Shown here piece after piece: positions 1-5,262 of a stretch of DNA of 13,289 nt (positions are counted from its first letter, which is position 1; every line of letters starts with the position of its first letter). The position numbers were made by a program, and so were the translations under genes. Below the pieces are notes generated by a model. It searched no databases, had not been told where the DNA came from, and worked only from the letters and a program-made list of their open reading frames with translations. Source of the stretch: Solirubrobacterales bacterium (GTDB taxonomy: Bacteria > Actinomycetota > Thermoleophilia > Solirubrobacterales > Solirubrobacteraceae). The stretch is from NCBI GenBank assembly GCA_003157595.1, contig PMKB01000322.1, positions 1 to 13,289 on the forward strand, given 5' to 3'.

Positions 1-1250
1 ACGAGGAGCAGCGCTTCGGGGTCAAGCAGAAGGAGCGGCTGCGCCAGCTGCGGCTGCGTGTGGACGTGATCGCGATGTCGGCCACGCCGATCCCGCGCTC
101 ATTGCAGATGTCGCTGGCCGGACTGCGCGACATCTCCGTGATCGAGACCGCGCCCGAGGGCCGCCGTCCGGTGCGGACCTACGTCGGCGAGTTCGACGAG
201 ACGCTCGTGCGCCAGGCGCTCGAGCGCGAGCACGCCCGCGACGGTCAGGCCTTCTATCTGCACAACCGCGTCGAGACGATCGACGAGGTCGCCGAACGGT
301 TGCGCGGTCTGTGTCCGCAGCTGCGCTTCGCGGTCGCCCACGGACAGCTCGAGGACCCGGAGCTCGAGTCACGGATGATGTCGTTCTTGCGCGGCGACGC
401 CGACGTTCTCGTCTGCACGTCGATCATCGAGTCGGGGATCGACATACCGGCGGCCAACACGCTGATCGTCGAGCGTGCGGACCACTTCGGCCTGGCCCAG
501 CTCTACCAGATCCGCGGCCGCGTCGGGCGCAGCCGCGAGCGCGCCTACGCCTACCTGCTCTACGACGCCGCCGCAGCGCTGAGCGCGGAGGGGGCGCAGC
601 GGCTCGCCGCGCTCTCGGATTTCACCGAGCTCGGCTCCGGGTTTCAGATCGCGATGCGCGACCTCGAGCTGCGCGGCGCCGGCAACCTCCTCGGGGACGA
701 ACAGTCCGGTCACGTCGCGGCGCTCGGCTTCGAGCTCTACATGCAGATGCTCGACGAGGCGTTGGCCGCCGCGGAGTCAGACGGCGAGCAGCGCGAGGGC
801 GAGTGGGAGCCGGTGCGGCTCGACGTCGACGTGGACGCCTACGTGCCGGCGGACTACGTCGGCTACGAGCAGGCGAAGATCGACCTGCACCGGCGGATCG
901 CCTCCGCTCGCGATGTCGCCGCGATCGAGCTGCTGCGGGAGGAGCTCGAGGACCGCTTCGGTCCGCCGCCGCAACCGGTCGAGCATCTGCTGGCGATCGC
1001 ACGGGCGCGAATCAAGCTCGGCGCCGCCGGCGCCAGCGCCGTCAGCGTGCGCGCCGGGCGGCTCACGGTGACCCCGATCGAGCTCGACTCCGGGGGGGTG
1101 CGCGAGCTGCGCGAGCGTCTGCCGTCCGCGATCTATGAGTCGGGGCGTTCGCAGGTCTCGGTGCGCGTCGCGGAGGAGCCCGAGCAGCGTTTCCGGGAGA
1201 TCCTGGCGGCGGCCGACGCGATCCTCGCGGCCAGCGCACAGATGGGGTGA
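1..1250 (+). CDS. mfd: Mfd transcription-repair coupling factor, C-terminal part (5' end outside window)
   Basis: Mfd is a DNA translocase that removes RNA polymerase stalled at lesions and recruits UvrA. The reading frame is open from base 3 and gives 415 residues, roughly the last third of a protein that is 1148 aa in E. coli. The fragment starts inside the motor at EEQRFG, followed by motif III (SATPIPRSL), motif V (TSIIESGIDIP) and motif VI (QLYQIRGRVGRS). The translocation (TRG) motif follows around FQIAMRDLELRGAGNLLG. The last ~150 residues fit the autoinhibitory C-terminal domain (D7). The TRG motif and C-terminal domain separate it from RecG, which shares the motor motifs. No frameshift is visible and the stop is TGA. 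The next gene starts 50 bases downstream with its own probable promoter. Confidence 0.96.
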   Translation, partial: EEQRFGVKQKERLRQLRLRVDVIAMSATPIPRSLQMSLAGLRDISVIETAPEGRRPVRTYVGEFDETLVRQALEREHARDGQAFYLHNRVETIDEVAERLRGLCPQLRFAVAHGQLEDPELESRMMSFLRGDADVLVCTSIIESGIDIPAANTLIVERADHFGLAQLYQIRGRVGRSRERAYAYLLYDAAAALSAEGAQRLAALSDFTELGSGFQIAMRDLELRGAGNLLGDEQSGHVAALGFELYMQMLDEALAAAESDGEQREGEWEPVRLDVDVDAYVPADYVGYEQAKIDLHRRIASARDVAAIELLREELEDRFGPPPQPVEHLLAIARARIKLGAAGASAVSVRAGRLTVTPIELDSGGVRELRERLPSAIYESGRSQVSVRVAEEPEQRFREILAAADAILAASAQMG

Positions 1251-1261
1251 GATAAACCCCA
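1243..1261 (+). terminator. Short hairpin at the end of mfd
   Basis: TGGGGT (1243-1248) and ACCCCA (1256-1261) form a perfect 6-bp inverted repeat around a 7-base A-rich loop that includes the mfd stop codon. No T-tract follows, so it is a weak terminator or pause site at best. It separates mfd from the promoter-like box at 1285. Confidence 0.3.
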
Positions 1262-1284
1262 CGCGGCCCGTCCCCGCGATTCGG

Positions 1285-1290
1285 TAGCAT
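1285..1290 (+). promoter_or_regulatory. -10 box TAGCAT for the foldase gene
   Basis: TAGCAT fits the TANNNT -10 pattern of the housekeeping sigma factor and lies 10 bases before the TTG start at 1301. No -35 box is recognisable and no Shine-Dalgarno sequence lies between the box and the start, so the transcript may be leaderless or nearly so. Similar boxes precede several other genes in the window. Confidence 0.45.
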
Positions 1291-1300
1291 CCGCCTCCTG

Positions 1301-2479
1301 TTGTCCCGAAAGACGTCTCGCACCGGCATGGCGTTCTGCGCCGCGATCGCCACCGCCGTCGTTCTCGGCGCGTGTGGTGGCGGCGTACCCGGAGACGCGG
1401 TGGCGACGGTCGGCAGCGCGAAGATCACCAAGGCCGCCTTCGACCATTGGCTCGTCGTCGCCAACGACGCCACCCAGGGATCGACCGGGACCGCGGCGCC
1501 GCCGCTGCCGGATCCCCCGGACTACACGCGCTGCATCGCGGCCCAGCACAAGCTGGGCGTAAACGCCACCGAGACGACGACGCAGCTGAAGGCGCTGTGC
1601 GAGCAGAGCTACACCTCGCTGCAGACCGAGGTCATGGACTACCTGATCGAAGCGATCTGGATCCAGGGCCAGGCGAACGACCTCGGCGTCAAGGTCACCA
1701 ACGCGCAGGTGCAGAAGTCCTACGAGACCCAGCGCAAGGGCTCGACACCCACGCTTGCGACCACCGCCGAGCTGAAAGCCTTCCTCGCCAAGTCGGGCCA
1801 GACCGTCGCCGACCTGAAGTGGCGCACCTACCTCAGCCTGCTGGCGAACGCGCTCACGCTCAACGCGTCGAAGGTGAAGGTCACGCCTGCGGAGATCTCC
1901 GCTTACTACAAGAAGAACAAGGCTGCGCTGACCACCGCCGCGACGCGCGACGTACACCTCGTGGAGACCAAGACCGCGGCGAGCGCTGCCACGGTCAAGT
2001 CTCTGCTGTCGAGCGGGTCGAGCTACGCGACGCTGGCGCCGAAGTACTCGATCGACCCGACCAGCAAGGGCGTTGGCGGGAAGCTGACCGGCGTGCGCCC
2101 GGGCGAGCTGAACACGCAGCTGAGCGCCGCGATCTTCGCGGCCAAGGTCAAAGCCGTCAACGGGCCGCTGAAGACGGCGTTCGGCTACTACGTCTTCACC
2201 GTCGACTCCAGCACGCCGGCCAAGGTGCCGACGCTGGCGCAGGCGACGAAGCAGATCAAGGCGGCGATCACCTCGGCGGCGGCGACCAAGGCGAACGCCT
2301 TGCTGCAGGCCGACTTCGCCACGAAGTGGCCGGCCCGCACGACCTGTGCGAGCGGCTACATCGTCGCCACCGCCTGCGGCAACGCGCCCAAGTCGTCGAC
2401 CTCGGCGAGCGGAGCGACCTCGGCGAGCGGCGCGACGTCATCGACGTCGTCGACCGGCGCGACGTCTGCGACTGGCTGA
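1301..2479 (+). CDS. SurA/PrsA-like peptidyl-prolyl isomerase lipoprotein
   Basis: A probable extracytoplasmic foldase that helps exported proteins fold. The N-terminus has basic residues (SRKTSR), a hydrophobic stretch (residues 11-22) and a lipobox LGAC with the lipidated Cys at residue 25, so the mature protein should be membrane-anchored outside the cell. Residues ~30-200 resemble the helical SurA N-terminal chaperone region. Residues ~215-305 fit a parvulin domain, with the VHLVET strand (His219), a GVGGKL turn and GYYVFTV at the end. The last ~29 residues are Ser/Thr/Gly/Ala-rich repeats. The TTG start at 1301 is preferred over ATG at 1328 because it keeps the basic n-region of the signal peptide. 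mazG follows 6 bases after the stop, so the two are probably co-transcribed. PrsA and SurA cannot be told apart by eye. Confidence 0.85.
   Translation: MSRKTSRTGMAFCAAIATAVVLGACGGGVPGDAVATVGSAKITKAAFDHWLVVANDATQGSTGTAAPPLPDPPDYTRCIAAQHKLGVNATETTTQLKALCEQSYTSLQTEVMDYLIEAIWIQGQANDLGVKVTNAQVQKSYETQRKGSTPTLATTAELKAFLAKSGQTVADLKWRTYLSLLANALTLNASKVKVTPAEISAYYKKNKAALTTAATRDVHLVETKTAASAATVKSLLSSGSSYATLAPKYSIDPTSKGVGGKLTGVRPGELNTQLSAAIFAAKVKAVNGPLKTAFGYYVFTVDSSTPAKVPTLAQATKQIKAAITSAAATKANALLQADFATKWPARTTCASGYIVATACGNAPKSSTSASGATSASGATSSTSSTGATSATG
2390..2476 (+). repeat. Ser/Thr/Gly/Ala low-complexity C-terminal tail
   Basis: The last 29 codons of the foldase encode imperfect repeats built from SASGAT and STGAT units. 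At the DNA level an 18-base unit (GCGAGCGG[A/C]GCGAC plus variable bases) recurs. The composition recalls the much longer Gly-Ala-Thr tail of the sigma-factor fusion at 7854-9416. It is probably a flexible, exposed segment. Confidence 0.7.
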
Positions 2480-2485
2480 GCGAGC

Positions 2486-3163
2486 GTGGCCGGCGCGGCG
2501 CCGAGCGCGATCGCGAGGCTGGACGAGCTGACCCGGCGGCTGCGCCGCGAGTGTCCGTGGGATCGTGAACAGGACGAGCGCTCGATTGTCGGACACACCG
2601 TCTCGGAGGCCTACGAGCTCGCCGACGCGGCGCACTCCGGCGACGACGCAAAGCTCCTCGACGAGCTGGGCGATGTGCTCTTCCAAGTGCACTTCCTGGC
2701 GCTGCTACTCGAAGAGCGCGGCTCCGGCGATCTCGCCGCGGTCGCCGATCACTGCACGCAGAAGCTGATCCGCCGCCACCCGCACGTGTTCGGCGACGTC
2801 GAGGTCGATGGCCCCGCCGCCGTGCGCCGCAACTGGGACGAGATCAAACGCACGAGCGAGGGCCGCGGCGCCGGTGGCCTGTTCGCGGACGTGCCCGAGA
2901 ACCTGCCGGCGCTCGCGCTCGCGGCGAAGGTCCAGCGTCGCGCCGAGGGCGAGCAGGCGCAGCCGCCGTTGGCGCAGGCGCAGCGCTCGCTGGCGCGACT
3001 GTCGGGGCTGACGGGCCGCGACGAGCGTTTTGACGAGCTCGGCGAGCTGCTGTTTGCGGTGGTTCGCTGCGCCCGGGCGCTGGACGTCGACCCGGAGATC
3101 GCCCTGCGCCGCGCGACGAGCCGCTTCCGCGAGACGCGCGAGCGCCCGGCGGCGACGCGGTGA
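2486..3163 (+). CDS. mazG: MazG-family nucleoside triphosphate pyrophosphohydrolase
   Basis: MazG hydrolyses (d)NTPs, including damaged nucleotides, to the monophosphate and pyrophosphate. At 225 aa it is shorter than E. coli MazG (263 aa). Recognisable blocks are ECPWDREQ (residues 22-29), the metal-binding helices SEAYELADA (40-48) and DELGDVLFQV (59-68), KLIRRHPHVFGD (93-104) and the W117-DEIK segment. The usual EExxE...ExxD signature appears as S40-E41-x-x-E44...E60-x-x-D63, so the first Glu is Ser. The second MazG-like repeat is shortened, and its helix reads ELGELLF where the E. coli repeat has EMGDLLF. The GTG start is 6 bases after the foldase stop and has no clear Shine-Dalgarno sequence, which suggests translational coupling. 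The role beside mfd is consistent with genome and nucleotide-pool maintenance. Confidence 0.9.
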   Translation: MAGAAPSAIARLDELTRRLRRECPWDREQDERSIVGHTVSEAYELADAAHSGDDAKLLDELGDVLFQVHFLALLLEERGSGDLAAVADHCTQKLIRRHPHVFGDVEVDGPAAVRRNWDEIKRTSEGRGAGGLFADVPENLPALALAAKVQRRAEGEQAQPPLAQAQRSLARLSGLTGRDERFDELGELLFAVVRCARALDVDPEIALRRATSRFRETRERPAATR

Positions 3164-3252
3164 GCCACGCGCGTCGAGGCGACCTCCGACGCGCCCGCCG
3201 GCGCGACCGCGCTCGCACGCTGTCTTGCGGCTGATGCAGGAGCCGGGCCACC

Positions 3253-3257
3253 GGAGG
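3253..3257 (+). promoter_or_regulatory. Ribosome binding site GGAGG for ftsB
   Basis: GGAGG lies 14 bases before the GTG at 3272, which is longer than usual spacing. It is closer (3 bases) to an ATG at 3261 in another frame, but that frame gives an Arg/Ser-rich shadow product. The frame starting at 3272 is the one with a recognisable protein. The 108-base gap between mazG and ftsB shows no clear promoter. Confidence 0.4.
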
Positions 3258-3271
3258 CGAATGCGTCTGCA

Positions 3272-3598
3272 GTGGCTGTCGCCTCACACCCCGCCCGGCG
3301 CGCGCAGACTCGACCGGCGAGGATTCGCTGGGATCGCGTCGGGCGCGTCGCGATGCTCTGCGCGCTCGTCGTCCTGCTCTACCTTGCGATCAGCCCGGTG
3401 CGCTCGCTCGTCGCCGACTTCCACCTCTCCGCCCAGCGCCACGCTCAGCTGGGTGGCCTGCGGCAGCAGGCCGCAGCGCTCGCCGGCGAGCAGCGCCTGC
3501 TCGAGGATCCCGGGACGCCGCAGATCGAGGCCCGCAGTCTCGGCCTCGTCCGTCCGGGCGAGCACGAGTACGTGGTCAACGGCCTCCCGAACAACTAG
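3272..3598 (+). CDS. ftsB: FtsB/DivIC-type septum formation initiator
   Basis: A bitopic division protein of the FtsB/DivIC family, which joins FtsL and FtsQ/DivIB in the divisome and helps activate septal peptidoglycan synthesis. It is 108 aa, in the family range. A basic cytoplasmic N-terminus (residues 1-23) precedes one transmembrane helix (about 24-43), then a short coiled coil with Leu/Gln/Arg heptads (about 48-76), then the typical DivIC C-terminal block: L77-EDPGTP, I85-EARSLGLVRPGEHEYV. The GTG start gives a normal N-terminus. In many actinobacteria eno sits between mazG and this gene, but here it does not. The 100-aa gene downstream begins 62 bases after the stop. Confidence 0.88.
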   Translation: MAVASHPARRAQTRPARIRWDRVGRVAMLCALVVLLYLAISPVRSLVADFHLSAQRHAQLGGLRQQAAALAGEQRLLEDPGTPQIEARSLGLVRPGEHEYVVNGLPNN

Positions 3599-3659
3599 CG
3601 CCGCGCGGTCGGAGCGCCCTGCTGGGGCCGGCTCGCGCGCCGGCCGGCGGCGTCGCTGA

Positions 3660-3962
3660 GTGCTCGAGTACGCGCGCCTGCAGTGGCACGACGGCGAGCG
3701 CCGCCTGGGTGAGCTGCCGCCGGCGCGGCGGCGGACGTTTGACCGAGTCGTCGAGCGGCTGGTCGCCGAGCTTCGCCGTCGTCTCGGGGGAAGCTTCACG
3801 GCGCGGGAGCTGGTCGATCTCTACGACCGCTCCAATGCCTGGACGATGCCGATCGCGATCGAGGTGGCGCCCGGCGAGCCGGCCGCCTGGGAGCAGTGGG
3901 TCGCCGACGCCGCGTTCAACCGCTACCTGCGCGACGCGTCGGACCGCCCGGTTCGCTGGTGA
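3660..3962 (+). CDS. Conserved-looking protein of unknown function, 100 aa
   Basis: I do not recognise this family. The protein is soluble, mixed charge and Trp-rich for its size (W9, W61, W77, W80, W100). Residues ~20-58 look helical (ARRRTFDRVVERLVAEL, then FTARELVDLYDRSNAW), followed by a Pro-Ile-rich strand (PIAIEVAPGEP) and a final helix WVADAAFNRYLRDA. No signal peptide or membrane segment is visible. The GTG start is the first codon after an in-frame TGA, so the N-terminus cannot be longer. No Shine-Dalgarno sequence is evident. Codon usage and the Asp/Glu/Arg balance look like a real gene. It follows ftsB in the same direction, so it may be in the same operon, and it ends at a strong hairpin facing the gene on the other strand. 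Confidence 0.7.
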   Translation: MLEYARLQWHDGERRLGELPPARRRTFDRVVERLVAELRRRLGGSFTARELVDLYDRSNAWTMPIAIEVAPGEPAAWEQWVADAAFNRYLRDASDRPVRW

Positions 3963-3977
3963 GCTTGCGGGGCGCGC

Positions 3978-4005
3978 CCGCCGCGGCGCTCACTCGCTGC
4001 GGCGG
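3978..4005 (+). terminator. Convergent-gene hairpin terminator candidate
   Basis: CCGCCGCGGCG (3978-3988) pairs with CGCTGCGGCGG (3995-4005), giving an 11-bp stem with one G-U pair and a 6-base loop. It lies between the plus-strand gene ending at 3962 and the minus-strand gene ending at 3990, and overlaps the latter's stop codon. In the plus direction it is followed by a moderately T-rich stretch (about 4010-4027), not a clean T-tract. The G-U pair makes the stem better in plus-strand RNA. Confidence 0.5.
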
Positions 4006-4556
4006 ATGACGATCTGGTCCTCTTCGATCGTCACGGCGACCGGACGGTGCCCGGCCCAGTGCTCGGCATAGATCGGATCGTCGGCGACCGCGGGGTCGAG
4101 CCACAGCCCGTAGCCCTCCTCACCGTGATCGAAGGTCCCTTCGAGCGGCCCGGAGGCGCCCTTGCCGCGGCGGATCCGCGAACCGCGACGGGCGCGCCGC
4201 TTCGGCGCGTCGTCCTCCGCCTCCTCGTCGCCGCGCTTGGCCGCCTCGGTCGCCAGTCGCGCGGCCTCCGCCGCCTGCGCCTCCTCGGCCTCTTGCCGTG
4301 CCTGCTCGGCGGCCTCGAGCTCAGCCGCGATCAGCGCGTCGTCCTCGGCTCGAAGGTCGATCTCCTCGTCGAGCGGTCCGCTCGCCGCCACACCGGCGAC
4401 GCTTGGTTCCTCGTCGAGCAGGCCGCTCTCGCGCTTGAAGCTCGCGATCTGTTGCACGGTCACCTCCAGCTGGTGGGCGACCCAGGCGTCCGTTCGACCC
4501 TGGCGAGTCCAGGTGCGAATCTGGTTGAGGTGCGGCCGAAGCGATTTGCGTGCCAT
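3990..4556 (-). CDS. HTH / acidic coiled-coil protein of unknown function
   Basis: I know no named function for this 188-aa protein. Residues ~10-45 resemble a compact helix-turn-helix (RTWTRQGRTDAWVAHQLEV then VQQIASFKRE), as in small DNA- or RNA-binding domains. Residues ~62-116 are a highly acidic, Ala/Glu-rich predicted coiled coil. Residues 119-132 form a basic cluster (KRRARR, RIRRGK). A separate C-terminal domain (about 136-188) reads GPLEGTFDHGEEGYGLWLDP and ends in a beta-like EEDQIVIRRSE. The ATG at 4556 is chosen over the upstream in-frame start because it follows a TAGGCT -10 box and begins the conserved-looking MARKSLRPHL. It is divergent from csrA over a 110-base region, so a regulatory link is possible but unproven. 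Confidence 0.75.
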   Translation of the reverse strand: MARKSLRPHLNQIRTWTRQGRTDAWVAHQLEVTVQQIASFKRESGLLDEEPSVAGVAASGPLDEEIDLRAEDDALIAAELEAAEQARQEAEEAQAAEAARLATEAAKRGDEEAEDDAPKRRARRGSRIRRGKGASGPLEGTFDHGEEGYGLWLDPAVADDPIYAEHWAGHRPVAVTIEEDQIVIRRSE

Positions 4557-4567
4557 GCGACGCGCGG

Positions 4568-4573
4568 AGCCTA
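4568..4573 (-). promoter_or_regulatory. -10 box TAGGCT for the HTH/coiled-coil gene
   Basis: Read on the minus strand, TAGGCT lies 11 bases before the ATG at 4556. No -35 box or Shine-Dalgarno sequence is seen. The spacing fits a leaderless or very short-leader transcript and supports the start chosen. Confidence 0.45.
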
Positions 4574-4604
4574 GCGCAAAGTCTCGCCCGCCCCGGAGTC
4601 GCGC

Positions 4605-4634
4605 TTGCAATTGTCCGCCTCAGACGTAGATAAT
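4605..4634 (+). promoter_or_regulatory. csrA promoter (-35 TTGCAA, -10 GATAAT)
   Basis: TTGCAA (4605-4610) and GATAAT (4629-4634) are 18 bases apart, close to the housekeeping sigma consensus. This is the best -35/-10 pair in the window. Transcription should begin near 4641, giving a leader of about 26 bases with its own ribosome binding site, unlike the apparently leaderless neighbours. Confidence 0.6.
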
Positions 4635-4653
4635 GCGCAACCTGCGGCGGCAA

Positions 4654-4661
4654 GAGAGGGA
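4654..4661 (+). promoter_or_regulatory. csrA ribosome binding site overlapping an ANGGA motif
   Basis: GAGAGGG ends 6 bases before the ATG at 4667 and is a good Shine-Dalgarno sequence. It overlaps AGGGA (4657-4661), which fits the ANGGA core bound by CsrA proteins. A second GGGGA lies at 4709-4713 inside the coding region. Binding of CsrA here would block ribosomes, the negative autoregulation known for CsrA in E. coli. This is inference from the motif only. Confidence 0.45.
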
Positions 4662-4666
4662 ATGAC

Positions 4667-4897
4667 ATGCTCGTCCTGACGAGAAAGTCGAACCAGAGCA
4701 TCATGATCGGGGACGAGATAGAAATCTCGGTTCTGTCCGTGATGGGAGACAAGGTCAGGATCGGCATCCAAGCGCCGCGCAGCATCCCCGTCTACCGGCA
4801 CGAGGTCTACGTCGCGATCCAGCGCGAGCGCGAGGACGAGCTCGCCGAGGCGGGCGCGGAGCTGCCGGTCGAGGACGAGCCGATCCGCGGCGTCTAG
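4667..4897 (+). CDS. csrA: CsrA carbon storage regulator (RNA-binding)
   Basis: CsrA is a small dimeric RNA-binding protein that binds GGA motifs in mRNA leaders and alters translation or stability. The sequence matches the family from residue 1: [20 protein letters not shown], the [16 protein letters not shown] strand-and-helix block, and the RNA-contacting Arg6 and Arg44 are present. At 76 aa it is longer than E. coli CsrA (61 aa) because of an acidic C-terminal extension ([19 protein letters not shown]). No fliW or flagellar gene is nearby, although CsrA of Gram-positive bacteria is commonly controlled by FliW. It has its own promoter and Shine-Dalgarno sequence and is bounded by a divergent gene upstream and a convergent gene downstream, so it is monocistronic. 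Confidence 0.96.
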   Translation: MLVLTRKSNQSIMIGDEIEISVLSVMGDKVRIGIQAPRSIPVYRHEVYVAIQREREDELAEAGAELPVEDEPIRGV

Positions 4898-4930
4898 CTG
4901 CGCGAGTGCGCAACGTCGCACGCAGCGTGA

Positions 4931-4967
4931 ATTCTTATGGCGCCGGTCCCCGGCGCTATTCAAGAAT
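4931..4967. terminator. Long bidirectional hairpin between csrA and the small membrane-protein gene
   Basis: ATGGCGCCGG (4937-4946) pairs with CCGGCGCTAT (4950-4959) over a 3-base loop with one G-U pair. The stem continues, after a 2-base bulge (4960-4961), with ATTCTT (4931-4936) pairing with AAGAAT (4962-4967), giving 16 bp in total. It lies 33 bases past the csrA stop and covers the stop codon of the minus-strand gene. The A/T-rich outer arms are the closest thing to a T-tract on either side. It probably terminates both convergent transcripts. Confidence 0.65.
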
Positions 4968-5195
4968 CAGATACAGGGCGCGGAACATCACGACCGAGAC
5001 GATCACGGCGGTCGCGAGCAGCGTCACGGAGAGCACGATGAAGTGCGACTTGCCCTGCTTGATCGCTCGTTCCGACCGGCGCTTGGCCGTGCGGCGCTCC
5101 GCCGTGCGGCGCAGCAGCTCGCGGCGATCCCGGTCGAGCGCCGCCTCTTCGACGAACGCGCGCTCGAGCTGGTTGAGGCTCTGTCGCCATTTCAC
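4956..5195 (-). CDS. Small single-pass membrane protein, 79 aa
   Basis: Unrecognised family. The first ~48 residues are highly charged and predicted to form a helix or coiled coil (QLERAFVEEAALDRDRRELL, then Arg/Lys-rich). One C-terminal transmembrane helix spans about residues 51-77 (HFIVLSVTLLATAVIVSVVM), with only two residues after it. This is a tail-anchored arrangement with the charged domain in the cytoplasm. The GTG start at 5195 has a TACCCT box 9 bases upstream and no Shine-Dalgarno sequence. Reality is supported by the promoter box, the clean domain structure and a terminator hairpin at its end. It is divergent from the rhomboid-like gene. Confidence 0.7.
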   Translation of the reverse strand: MKWRQSLNQLERAFVEEAALDRDRRELLRRTAERRTAKRRSERAIKQGKSHFIVLSVTLLATAVIVSVVMFRALYLILE

Positions 5196-5204
5196 AGCCG
5201 CCCA

Positions 5205-5210
5205 AGGGTA
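5205..5210 (-). promoter_or_regulatory. -10 box TACCCT for the small membrane-protein gene
   Basis: On the minus strand TACCCT ends 9 bases before the GTG at 5195. No -35 box and no ribosome binding site are visible. The geometry matches the other probable leaderless starts in this window. Confidence 0.4.
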
Positions 5211-5247
5211 GCGCTCGCTGCGTCCAGCGGTCCGCGCCGAGCGTGCC

Positions 5248-5253
5248 TAGAAT
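5248..5253 (+). promoter_or_regulatory. -10 box TAGAAT for the rhomboid-like gene
   Basis: TAGAAT is close to the TATAAT consensus and ends 9 bases before the ATG at 5263. No Shine-Dalgarno sequence intervenes, so the mRNA probably begins at or within a few bases of the start codon. It is divergent from the TACCCT box, with 37 bases between them. Confidence 0.5.
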
Positions 5254-5262
5254 CATCGTGGG

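Noticed and set aside
3626..3645. GGCCGGC/GCCGGCC hairpin between ftsB and the 100-aa gene as a terminator
   Set aside because: A 7-bp stem with no T-tract, and similar GC palindromes arise by chance here; the genes run in the same direction and may be one operon.
3030..3659. A 209-codon plus-strand frame across the end of mazG and ftsB, with an ATG at 3261 just after GGAGG
   Set aside because: Its product is Arg/Ser/Ala-rich shadow sequence without any domain; the overlapping frame at 3272 gives a clear FtsB/DivIC protein.
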